A stretch of 61,856 nucleotides of DNA from Litorilinea aerophila (GTDB lineage Bacteria > Chloroflexota > Anaerolineae > Caldilineales > Caldilineaceae), in the NCBI RefSeq assembly GCF_006569185.2, contig NZ_VIGC02000033.1, positions 1 through 61,856 on the forward strand. Reading direction: 5' to 3'. Under the pieces are notes generated by a model. That model saw only the letters and a program-made list of their open reading frames with translations, did not search any database and was not told the origin of the DNA. How positions within the stretch are numbered: the stretch's first letter is position 1; the number at the start of each line of letters is the position of its first letter. The translations under genes were made by a program, and so were the position numbers. Below are positions 25,255 to 33,051 of the stretch, piece after piece.

Positions 25255-25803
25255 ATGGGTAGGGACGAGACATCACCCGGCTGGGCCGTCTGGTTTACCG
25301 GCCTGCCCGCGGCTGGCAAGACCACCCTGGCCCGGACACTGCAGCGGCGCCTGGCCAGGGAAGGGATCTGCGCCGTGCTGCTGGATTCTGACGAGCTGCG
25401 GCCCATCCTCACACCCCAGCCAACTTTCACGCCCGGGGAACGGGAGGATTTCTACCGGCGGCTGACCCAACTGGCAGCCACTCTGGTGGAGCAGGGCGTG
25501 CACGTTCTCATCGCGGCCACCGGCAACCGCCAACACTATCGGGATTTCGCCGCCCGGCTCCTTCCTCACCTGGCCCTGGTCTGGGTCCGCTGCGCCCCCG
25601 AGACCTGCCGCCGCCGGGACCCCAAGGGGCTGTACCGCCGGGCCCTGGCGGGCGAGATCCGCAATTTCCCCGGGGTGGATGCGGCCTATGAGCCCCCTGC
25701 TGAACCGGTCGCCGTGGTAGACACCGACCGGGAGGGGCCGGATCAGGCTGTGGAGCGCCTGTTGGTGACCCTGCCCTTTCTGCGCTCGGGAGATAGCGGC
25801 TGA
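25255..25803 (+). CDS. cysC: Adenylyl-sulfate (APS) kinase
   Basis: This 182-residue kinase transfers phosphate from ATP to APS to make PAPS, the sulphate donor. The P-loop is GLPAAGKTT. Asp-Ser-Asp-Glu in LDSDELRPI replaces the usual DGDNxR. The family signature RDPKGLYRRALAGEIRNF-PGVDAAYEPP is clear. ATG 25255 is preferred over GTG 25243 because GAGG sits six bases ahead of it. No sulfurylase gene lies in the window. Its place behind an APH-like kinase and a two-component system is unusual and suggests a role in sulphation rather than sulphate assimilation (inference). Confidence 0.88.
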   Translation: MGRDETSPGWAVWFTGLPAAGKTTLARTLQRRLAREGICAVLLDSDELRPILTPQPTFTPGEREDFYRRLTQLAATLVEQGVHVLIAATGNRQHYRDFAARLLPHLALVWVRCAPETCRRRDPKGLYRRALAGEIRNFPGVDAAYEPPAEPVAVVDTDREGPDQAVERLLVTLPFLRSGDSG

Positions 25804-25827
25804 GGCGAGCCGGTTGGTCCACTTTTC

Positions 25828-25842
25828 CAGGATTTACTGCCC
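25828..25842. repeat. Fragment of the GGATTTACT dispersed repeat
   Basis: CCAGGATTTACTGCC here resembles CCGGGATTTACTCGCC at 138-153 and the inverted copy at 11010-11020. It lies in the intergenic space before the flavoprotein gene. Confidence 0.4.
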
Positions 25843-25932
25843 CCTTGCAAACTCCTGGGCTCTGTGGTTCAATCAGGATGCCCGCAAGGGCAGCCAACCA
25901 ATGTTTTTTCGTTGATCAGAAGGCGAGGTGTT

Positions 25933-26853
25933 ATGGCGGAATCGGATGTGGCCATTGTGGGAGGCGGGCCGGCGGGGCTGGCTGCCGCCCGCTACGTGTT
26001 GCACGCCCAGTTGCAGGCGACCATCATCGCCCCAGAGCTGGGCGGCTGGGTGGGCAATCGCTTCACCCTGCGCGGCCAGGAGCCGGTGGATTCAGTCTGG
26101 GGGGGCGGGCTGGTCCATGAGTTTGAGCAGCGGGTCCGGGAGCGCCCTGGGGCTACCTACGTGCAGCAGGAGGCCAGCCGGATCACCCGCCAGCCGGAAG
26201 GCACCTTCCGCATCACCCTGGCCGATGGGTCGGAAATCGCCGCCCGGACCGTCATCGTGGCCACTGGCGCCCGCCCCAAGCGCCTCTACGTGGCCGGCGA
26301 GCGGGAGTTCTGGGGCCGGGGCGTCAGTTTTTCGGCCATCAGCCATGCGCCCCTCTTCAAAGATCGGAATGTGGCCGTGGTGGGCAGCGGGGACCGGGCC
26401 CTGATCGCCACGCTGGAGCTGGCCGCGCTGGCCCGGCAGGTCTACCTGATCGTGGCCCAACCCCAGGAGCTGGCCGAGCTCCCCCTGGCGGCCAAGGTGA
26501 TGGCCCGCCCCAATGTCTCCCTCTTCCGGGATTGGGAAGTTCAGGAGGTGGTGGGGGATGAGTTTGTCACTGGCATCAGCCTGGTGGGCAGCAACGGCGA
26601 GACCCGCCAGGTGGCGGTGGAAGGGGTCTTCGTCCAGTTTCCCCTCCTGCCCAACAACGAGCTGGTGCGGGGGCTGGTCACCCTGGACGAGGATGGCCAC
26701 ATCTATGTCAACCACCGCTGCGAGACAAATGTGCCGGGCCTCTTCGCGGCGGGAGATGTGACCAACATCCACGCCGAACAGGTGCTGGTGGCCATCGGGG
26801 AAGGCGCCAAGGCGGGCCTGAGTGCATGGGAATACCTGGTGACCCTGGACTGA
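25933..26853 (+). CDS. Thioredoxin-reductase-like flavoprotein lacking the CxxC pair
   Basis: This 306-residue protein starts at the ATG at 25933, just after GAGGTG. The FAD site AIVGGGPAGLAAARYV is at residues ~7-22, an NAD(P)-type site VAVVGSGDRALIATLEL is near 150, and the C-terminal FAD motif is GLFAAGDVTNIHAEQVLVAIGEGAKA. The layout and size are those of low-molecular-weight thioredoxin reductases. However, the position where CATC normally precedes the NADPH motif reads FSAISHAPLFKDRN, with no Cys pair. It therefore cannot reduce thioredoxin by the classical route. A ferredoxin/flavodoxin reductase-like or other NAD(P)H oxidoreductase role is likely. Confidence 0.88.
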   Translation: MAESDVAIVGGGPAGLAAARYVLHAQLQATIIAPELGGWVGNRFTLRGQEPVDSVWGGGLVHEFEQRVRERPGATYVQQEASRITRQPEGTFRITLADGSEIAARTVIVATGARPKRLYVAGEREFWGRGVSFSAISHAPLFKDRNVAVVGSGDRALIATLELAALARQVYLIVAQPQELAELPLAAKVMARPNVSLFRDWEVQEVVGDEFVTGISLVGSNGETRQVAVEGVFVQFPLLPNNELVRGLVTLDEDGHIYVNHRCETNVPGLFAAGDVTNIHAEQVLVAIGEGAKAGLSAWEYLVTLD

Positions 26854-26928
26854 TCCTCGGACTCCGGACTTCGGACTCCGGACTCAAGTGACGTCTATCG
26901 GCTGGATTGGAGAAAGGAAGCACAGGCC

Positions 26929-28050
26929 ATGGGCAAGTACATCGGTATTCTGACTGCAGGTGGCGATAGCCCGGGTCTGAATGCCGCCATCCGCGGCATC
27001 GGCAAGGCTGCCCACACCTACCCCGGCATGCAGGTCATCGGTTTTCGGGATGGTTTCCGCGGGCTGATGGAAAACCGCAGCGTCCGGTTGGAAAGCGATG
27101 TCCTCTCGGGTATCCTCACCCTCGGCGGCACCATCCTGGGCACCAGCCGGGATAAGCCCCACCGCATGCCCGTGGGGGGCAAGGTGATGGACATGCGGGA
27201 TGTGATTGTGGATAACTATCACAAACACCACCTGGACGGCCTGATCTGCCTGGGGGGCGGCGGTACCCAGAAAAATGCCCTTCAACTGGTGGAAAAGGGC
27301 CTGAATGTCATCACCCTGCCCAAGACCATCGACAACGACGTGGCTATGACCGACGTCACCTTTGGCTTTGACACCGCCCTGGGCATCGCCACCGAAGCCA
27401 TCGACCGCCTCCACAGCACGGCCCACAGCCATCACCGCATCATCGTGGTGGAGATCATGGGCCACAAGGTGGGCTGGCTGGCCCTGGGCTCCGGCATCGC
27501 CGGCGGCGCGGACGTCATCCTCATCCCAGAGATCCCCTACGACGTCCACATCGTGGCCGAAGCCATCCGACGGCGCAGCCAGGAAGGCAAACGTTTCAGC
27601 ATCGTGGCCGTGGCCGAGGGGGCCATCTCTAAGGAGGATGCCGCCGCGCTGGAGGAGGCGCGCCAGGCCAAGAAAGAGGCCAAGACCAAAGAGGAGCGGA
27701 AGAAGGCCAAGGCCCGCCTGGCGGCCCTGGAGGAAAACCATGCCGGCAACACCATGCGCCTGGCCCAGCAGCTGGAAAAACTCACCGGCCTGGAGTCCCG
27801 CCTGACCATTCTGGGACACCTGCAGCGGGGCGGTACGCCCTCGGCTGCGGATCGCCTGCTGGCCACCCGCCTGGGCACCGCCTGTGCCGAGCTGGTCAAC
27901 CAGGGCGTCTACGGCGTCATGGTGGCGGCCCGGGGCGAGGAAGCGGTGCCCGTGCCCCTGGAAGAGGTGGCCGGCAAGTTGAAGATGGTGCCCCTGGACC
28001 ATCCATGGATCGAGTCGGCACGCCGGGTGGGGACCTGCCTGGGCGATTGA
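26929..28050 (+). CDS. pfkA: 6-phosphofructokinase, atypical phosphoryl-donor site
   Basis: This 373-residue glycolytic enzyme phosphorylates fructose 6-phosphate. [18 protein letters not shown] opens the chain, and [21 protein letters not shown] holds the catalytic TIDND Asp. In the donor site, the usual GGDGS is GGGGT (residues 109-113), so the Mg-binding Asp is a Gly while the ATP-type Gly is kept. Lys132 in PKTIDND is the pyrophosphate-type residue. Thus the donor (ATP, PPi or mixed) cannot be decided by eye. A Lys/Glu-rich helix of about 30 residues (~237-264, [18 protein letters not shown]) is inserted near the substrate-binding region. The start is ATG 26929 behind GAAAGGAAG. Confidence 0.93.
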   Translation: MGKYIGILTAGGDSPGLNAAIRGIGKAAHTYPGMQVIGFRDGFRGLMENRSVRLESDVLSGILTLGGTILGTSRDKPHRMPVGGKVMDMRDVIVDNYHKHHLDGLICLGGGGTQKNALQLVEKGLNVITLPKTIDNDVAMTDVTFGFDTALGIATEAIDRLHSTAHSHHRIIVVEIMGHKVGWLALGSGIAGGADVILIPEIPYDVHIVAEAIRRRSQEGKRFSIVAVAEGAISKEDAAALEEARQAKKEAKTKEERKKAKARLAALEENHAGNTMRLAQQLEKLTGLESRLTILGHLQRGGTPSAADRLLATRLGTACAELVNQGVYGVMVAARGEEAVPVPLEEVAGKLKMVPLDHPWIESARRVGTCLGD

Positions 28051-28109
28051 CGACGGATACGCTTCACCCGCGGGGCAGTGGCGCCCGCTCCACCAAGAGG
28101 ATCACGGAG

Positions 28110-29207
28110 ATGGCCTCGGACCCCCGCGCCCAGGTGGATTTCACCTTCATCCGCTACGCCCAGTGCTGGGAGGATGCCGATGTGCTCCTGCAGGCCCTGG
28201 CCATCCAGCCCCACCACACCTGCCTGTCCATCGCCTCGGCGGGGGACAACACCCTGGCCATGGTGGCCCAGGGGCCGCAGCGGGTCATCGCCCTGGATCT
28301 GAACCCGGCCCAGCTGGCCTGCCTGGCCCTGCGGGTGGCCGCCTATCGGGCGCTGCCCTACGAGCAGATGTTGGCCCTGCTGGGCGTCCGCCCCAGCTCC
28401 TGCCGCCAGGAGCTCTACCGCTGTTGCCGACCCTGGCTGTCGCCCCAGGAGCGCCACTTCTGGGACGCCCGTCCCCAGGCCATCGCCCGGGGCATCGTGA
28501 ACGTGGGCAAGTTTGAGCGCTATCTTCGCTTCTTTGGCACCCGCATCCTGCCCCTGATCCATTCCCGGGCCGTGCGGGAGCAGCTCTTGCAACCCCGGAG
28601 CCGGGCCGAGCGGGAGCGCTTCTACGTCCGCCATTGGGACAACTGGCGCTGGCGATTGCTCTTCCGAATCTTCTTCTCCCGTCCCCTGCTGGGCCGGCTG
28701 GGTCGGGATCCCCGCTTTTTTGCCTACGCCCAGGAAGATGTGGCCGGCCATCTCCTGGCCCGGACCCGTCACGCCCTGACCGAACTGGACCCATCCCAAA
28801 ATCCCTACCTGCAATGGATCCTCCTGGGACATCATGGGGATGCCTTGCCCTATGCCCTGCGGCGCGAGCATTTCGACGCCATCCGCGCCCACCTGGACTG
28901 TCTGGAATGGCGGTGCCTGTCCCTGGAAGCCTACCTGGAGACCTGCGCGCCCCGCTCCATCGACCGGTTCAACCTGAGCGACATCTTCGAGTACATGTCT
29001 CCCGACGCCTATCGGGCGGTGTTGGAGCGGCTGGCCGACTGCGGACGCCCCGGCGGCCGGCTGGTCTACTGGAACATGCTGGTGCCCCGTTCTCGTCCCC
29101 CGGAGCTGGCCCACCGGCTGCGTCCCCTGGCCGAGCTGGCTCAGGCCCTGCACCAACAGGACAAGGCCTTCTTCTATCGCGCGCTGGTGGTGGTGGAGAT
29201 CTGCTGA
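28110..29207 (+). CDS. DUF3419 protein, BtaA-like (SAM:diacylglycerol 3-amino-3-carboxypropyltransferase-like)
   Basis: This 365-residue protein of the DUF3419/BtaA family starts at the ATG at 28110 behind AAGAGGATC. It shows RYAQCWEDADVLLQAL and a SAM-site-like SIASAGDNTLAMVAQGP with VIALDLNPAQLACLALR (adenosine-binding Asp). Downstream blocks are VGKFERYLRFFGTRILPL and FNLSDIFEYMSPDAY, all typical. BtaA moves the 3-amino-3-carboxypropyl group from SAM to diacylglycerol, making a homoserine-type betaine-lipid precursor. No BtaB methyltransferase follows; instead a phytol/dolichol-kinase-like gene and a GNAT gene are next. The exact acceptor is uncertain. Confidence 0.85.
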   Translation: MASDPRAQVDFTFIRYAQCWEDADVLLQALAIQPHHTCLSIASAGDNTLAMVAQGPQRVIALDLNPAQLACLALRVAAYRALPYEQMLALLGVRPSSCRQELYRCCRPWLSPQERHFWDARPQAIARGIVNVGKFERYLRFFGTRILPLIHSRAVREQLLQPRSRAERERFYVRHWDNWRWRLLFRIFFSRPLLGRLGRDPRFFAYAQEDVAGHLLARTRHALTELDPSQNPYLQWILLGHHGDALPYALRREHFDAIRAHLDCLEWRCLSLEAYLETCAPRSIDRFNLSDIFEYMSPDAYRAVLERLADCGRPGGRLVYWNMLVPRSRPPELAHRLRPLAELAQALHQQDKAFFYRALVVVEIC

Positions 29208-29214
29208 ACCGGTG

Positions 29215-30009
29215 ATGACATCTGCGCAGGAAATGCTGGTCATCCTGGCCAAGATCCTCCTGACCCTGGGCGCGGTCCTGGGGTGGATGTGGGTGCTGGC
29301 GGGCTACCAACGGCGCCGGCAGCCCCATCCTGAATGGGTGCGCAAGGGGATGCATCTGGGGGGTGGCCTCATTGCCCTGGCCATGCCCTGGCTCTTCGAC
29401 GAGCGCTGGCCGGTGATGGTGTTGGGGGTGCTGGCTGCGGCTGGGTTGGGCCTGGTGCGGAGCGTCCGGGTGCTGCGGGAGGGGCTGGGCAGCGTGACCG
29501 GCAGTGTGGCGCGCAAGACGTGGGGGGAGATCTGGTTTCCACTGGGGGCCGCGGCCACCTACGGGATCTCCGCCGGCGATCCCCTGGTCTACAGCATCGC
29601 CATCCTGATCCTCACCCTGGCCGACGCCGGCGCCGGGCTGGTGGGGACTTTCTACGGTACCCGACGTTATCGGGTGTTCCAGGGAGAAAAAAGTGTGGAA
29701 GGCTCTTTGACCTTTTTCTTGCTGGCGTTGCTGTGTGTCGACCTGCCCCTCTGGCTGGCGGGACCCATGGGCGGTGCATCGGTGCTGGCCGTGGCCCTGT
29801 CGGTGGCCTTGCTGGCGACCCTGCTGGATGCCGTGTCCTGGTGGGGGCTGGACAACCTGCTGATCCCCGTCTGTTCTTGCCTGCTGCTTCAGCACTTGTT
29901 GACGCCGGAGCCATCAGCCTGGGCGATGCTGTTGCCCGGACTCCTGGCCCTGCCGGTGCTGGCCCTGGTCCTCTGGCCCCGGCTGGCAGCCCGGGCGAGG
30001 ATGGGATAG
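29215..30009 (+). CDS. Phytol/dolichol-kinase-like (SEC59/VTE5) membrane protein
   Basis: This 264-residue integral membrane protein has about seven hydrophobic helices. The early motif WVRKGMHLGGGLIAL and the loop ADAGAGLVGTFYGTRRYRVFQGEKSVEGSLTFFL match the family of CTP-dependent dolichol, phytol and diacylglycerol kinases related to phosphatidate cytidylyltransferases. It may phosphorylate a polyprenol or diacylglycerol using CTP. It starts 7 bp after the BtaA-like gene (ATG 29215; a GTG one codon earlier), so joint translation is likely. This supports a membrane-lipid pathway. Confidence 0.82.
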   Translation: MTSAQEMLVILAKILLTLGAVLGWMWVLAGYQRRRQPHPEWVRKGMHLGGGLIALAMPWLFDERWPVMVLGVLAAAGLGLVRSVRVLREGLGSVTGSVARKTWGEIWFPLGAAATYGISAGDPLVYSIAILILTLADAGAGLVGTFYGTRRYRVFQGEKSVEGSLTFFLLALLCVDLPLWLAGPMGGASVLAVALSVALLATLLDAVSWWGLDNLLIPVCSCLLLQHLLTPEPSAWAMLLPGLLALPVLALVLWPRLAARARMG

Positions 30010-30037
30010 GACGCTTTTAGAGAGGACTGGCATTGCC

Positions 30038-31048
30038 ATGAAGCTACAATGGACGACCCACACACCGCCGCCGGCCTTCTTCTCGCTGCCCGGCCCATCC
30101 GGCGCATCCCTGACGCCTGCCACGCCTTCGGTGCGGGAGGCCGATGCCCACGGGCTGGTGACGGACCGCCACGGCCAGGCCCTGGCCCGGGCCTCCCTCT
30201 GGTGGCGGCACGTGCCAGCCTATCCCGGCGAGCGGCTGGGGCTCATCGGCCACTATGCCGCCACCGACGACCAGGCGGCCGCGCATCTGCTGGCAGAGCT
30301 CTGCCGGAGGCTGGCCCAGGAGAGCTGTACCCTGGCCGTGGGGCCCCTGGATGGCAGCACCTTCCGCGCCTATCGGTTCGTGACCGAACGGGCGCCGGGG
30401 GGACAGGAGCGCCCCCCCTTCTTTCTGGAGCCCGATCAGCCCGATGCCTGGCCCCGCCAGTTTGTGGCGGCTGGCTTTGAGCCTCTGGCCCACTATTTTT
30501 CCGCCTGGGGAAAGCTGCCGCAATCGGATCCACGGCTGTCCGAGCTGGAGGAGCGGATGCGCGCCCACGGCATCACGGCCCGGCCGGTGGACCTGGCCCA
30601 CTTCGCCGACGAGCTGCGACGCCTTTACCCGGTGGTGTTGCGCAGCTTTCAGCACAATTTTCTCTACACCCCCATCGGCGAGGCGGAGTTTCTGGCCCAG
30701 TATCACCCCCTGGCTTCCCACATCCTGCCGGAGCTGGCCCTGCTGGCCGAGCGCCAGGGCGACCTCATCGGTTTCCTCTTTGCGATTCCGGACCTGGCCC
30801 AGGCCCGGCGGGGGGAGGCGGTGGATACGGTGGTGATCAAGACGGTGGGCATCCTGCCAGAGTACAGCGGCCTGGGAGTGGGGAGCTGGCTGGTGGCCCG
30901 GTGCCAGCAGCAGGCCCGGGCCCTGGGGTTCCGCTACGTGATCCACGCGCTGATGCTGGAGGAGAGCCGTTCCCGCCGGATCAGCGGACGCTATGCCGCG
31001 CCCATGCGGCGCTACACCCTCTACGCGCGCCGCCTGCGGGATGGATGA
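30038..31048 (+). CDS. GNAT family N-acetyltransferase-like protein
   Basis: This 336-residue soluble protein has the acetyl-CoA binding core of the GNAT fold near the C-terminus: VIKTVGILPEYSGLGVGSWLVARCQQQARALGF, with the Q/R-x-x-G-x-G/A loop. The ~200-residue N-terminal part looks like a divergent first GNAT-like repeat. The start follows AGAGAGGACTGG by a normal distance. It is the third gene of the run beginning with the BtaA-like protein and may acylate the product of that pathway, or may be unrelated. The acceptor is not known. Confidence 0.8.
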   Translation: MKLQWTTHTPPPAFFSLPGPSGASLTPATPSVREADAHGLVTDRHGQALARASLWWRHVPAYPGERLGLIGHYAATDDQAAAHLLAELCRRLAQESCTLAVGPLDGSTFRAYRFVTERAPGGQERPPFFLEPDQPDAWPRQFVAAGFEPLAHYFSAWGKLPQSDPRLSELEERMRAHGITARPVDLAHFADELRRLYPVVLRSFQHNFLYTPIGEAEFLAQYHPLASHILPELALLAERQGDLIGFLFAIPDLAQARRGEAVDTVVIKTVGILPEYSGLGVGSWLVARCQQQARALGFRYVIHALMLEESRSRRISGRYAAPMRRYTLYARRLRDG

Positions 31049-31081
31049 TGCCTTCCCGGTGGGTGGCTTTTTCCCCCTGCT

Positions 31082-31957
31082 CTACCCCTTCAACGCACCG
31101 GCCATCAGGCCTTCGATGAAGTAGCGCTGCATGGTGACGAAGATGATGATCACCGGCAGGGTGGCCAGGACCGCGCCGGCCAGCACCAGCCCATACTGGT
31201 CGCCGTAGGGACCGCGCAGGGTGGGCAGGGCCAGGTTGATGACGTACATGACCCGGTCGTTGATGACGATCAGGGGCCAGAGGAAGTCGTTCCAGGCGCC
31301 ATTGAAGAAGATGATGCCCAGTACGGCAATGGCTGGCTTCAAGTTGGGCAGGGCAATGCGGAAGAAGATGCTCAGCTCGTTGGCGCCATCCATCCGGGCC
31401 GCTTCCATCAGCTCGGTGGGAAGCGCCAGGGAGTACTGGCGGGCCAGGAAGATGCCGAACGCGTTGGCCGCAAAGGGGACGATCATGACCCAGTAGGTGT
31501 TGAGCCAGCCCAGGCCCACCATCATCTTGTAGAGGGGCACCAGCAAAATCTCGAAGGGCAACGTGAGGCTGGCCAGGATGAAGATGAAGAGTTGTTGTTT
31601 GAGGGGGAACTCATATTTGGCGAAGGCAAAACCGGCCAGCATACACAGGAGTAGGGATAGCAACGTCCGCCCGCCGGCCACGATGAAGGTATTCAGGAAC
31701 CAGCGGGTGAACAGGGTTTCGGTGAAGAGTTTGGTGTAATTATCGGGGAAGAAGGTCTCCGGCAGCAGCTTCACCGGAAAGGTAAAGATCTCGTACTGGG
31801 GCTTGAACGAAGCCGAGATCATGTAGAGAAAGGGCAACGCCGTCAGAAAGACTGCGCCCATCAGGATCAGATTGGTCAGGACGATGAAGAGCTGTCGGCG
31901 AAGCTTGGAAGTGGAGCGTGCGTGCTTGCGGGGTTGGGAGAGCGTTTGTACAGCCAT
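31082..31957 (-). CDS. Carbohydrate ABC transporter permease (MalG type, CUT1)
   Basis: This 291-residue inner-membrane permease has six helices and the coupling motif EAARMDGANELSIFFRIALPNLKPA that docks to the ATPase. Its N-terminal cytoplasmic stretch is short. It follows the MalF-type gene by two bases and is the last gene of the binding protein-MalF-MalG operon (34446 to 31082). No ATPase is encoded, so a shared MsmK/UgpC-type ATPase elsewhere must drive it. The substrate is probably an oligosaccharide linked to the neighbouring uronate locus. Confidence 0.93.
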   Translation of the reverse strand: MAVQTLSQPRKHARSTSKLRRQLFIVLTNLILMGAVFLTALPFLYMISASFKPQYEIFTFPVKLLPETFFPDNYTKLFTETLFTRWFLNTFIVAGGRTLLSLLLCMLAGFAFAKYEFPLKQQLFIFILASLTLPFEILLVPLYKMMVGLGWLNTYWVMIVPFAANAFGIFLARQYSLALPTELMEAARMDGANELSIFFRIALPNLKPAIAVLGIIFFNGAWNDFLWPLIVINDRVMYVINLALPTLRGPYGDQYGLVLAGAVLATLPVIIIFVTMQRYFIEGLMAGALKG

Positions 31958-31959
31958 CT

Positions 31960-32922
31960 CTAGTGATCCTCACGGAAGGCGCCGAAGAAGCGCAGGTTGA
32001 TCAGGGCCAGGGTGACGACGATCAACACCAGCGTATAGCCGATGGCCGAGGCGTAGCCCAGGTTGAAGTAGGAGAAGCCGGTGTTGTAGAGGTACATCAC
32101 CATGCTGATGGATTGATCCCGGGGGCCGCCGCCGGTCAACAGGTAGGGCTGGGTGAAGATCTGATACGAACCGTTGATGGCGGTGATGACCACGAAGAGG
32201 ATCACCGGCCGCAGCAGGGGAATGGTGATGCGAAACAGGATGGTCCACGCGTTGGCCCCATCCATGGCCGCGGCCTCCTCCAGCTCCCGCGGAATGTTCT
32301 GCAGCCCGGCCAGGAAGTAGAGGGAATTGAGGCCGGTAAACTGCCAGATCAAGAGCAGGATGATGGAAAACTTGACCACCTTGGGATCCCGCAGCCAGCC
32401 GATCTTGGCCCCCTCGCCGAAGAGGCTGACCAGGTAGCTGTTGATCAGGCCCGAGTTGTAGTCGTAGAGGATGCCGAACATCAGGGCCACCACCACCCCG
32501 GAGGTCAACAGGGGCACGAAAAAGGCCAGGCGGTAGAAACTCTTCAAATTGAGCCAGGGGACCAGCCACGAGTGGACCACCACGGCCAGGATGAAGGCCA
32601 GGGGGATCTGCAGGAAGAGGCTGCCCAGGGCATAGACGGTGGAGTTGATGACCGACTGTTTGAAACGGGGATCGGCCAACAGGTTGATGTAGTTGCTCAG
32701 CCCCACAAATTCGGGCGTGCTGATGCCCTGTTGTTTGTGAAAGCTGATCCAGAAACTGTTGAGGACGGGGTAGGCCAGGAAGATGGCGAACAGGATGAAA
32801 AACGGCGCGATGTACAGGTAGGGGACGATCTTGATCTGATTCCGTTGCCACCAGTAGCCCAGCCCAGAGTATTGCTTGGCGGCCACATCGGCCTGGAGCG
32901 GACGACTTTGATTGACTGCCAT
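31960..32922 (-). CDS. Carbohydrate ABC transporter permease (MalF type, CUT1)
   Basis: This 320-residue permease starts at the ATG at 32922, preceded by AAGGAGAG. Six main helices are visible, beginning YLYIAPFFILFAIFLAYPVL. The ATPase-docking loop ELEEAAAMDGANAWTILFRITIPLL is complete, and the LTGGGPRDQSISMVMYLYNTGF segment is typical of MalF-like partners. It pairs with the downstream MalG-type permease to form the membrane channel. Confidence 0.94.
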   Translation of the reverse strand: MAVNQSRPLQADVAAKQYSGLGYWWQRNQIKIVPYLYIAPFFILFAIFLAYPVLNSFWISFHKQQGISTPEFVGLSNYINLLADPRFKQSVINSTVYALGSLFLQIPLAFILAVVVHSWLVPWLNLKSFYRLAFFVPLLTSGVVVALMFGILYDYNSGLINSYLVSLFGEGAKIGWLRDPKVVKFSIILLLIWQFTGLNSLYFLAGLQNIPRELEEAAAMDGANAWTILFRITIPLLRPVILFVVITAINGSYQIFTQPYLLTGGGPRDQSISMVMYLYNTGFSYFNLGYASAIGYTLVLIVVTLALINLRFFGAFREDH

Positions 32923-33051
32923 GGGGCAAAGCTCTCCTTCACCGTAGAGTCGCCGGTATCGGGGCACCGGCCTGGAACCGGGATTCCCACCGGTGGCCGC
33001 GGCGGCGAACCGCGCTGGGGCCCGCCGCCACGGTATGCCAGTGGACTTCGG

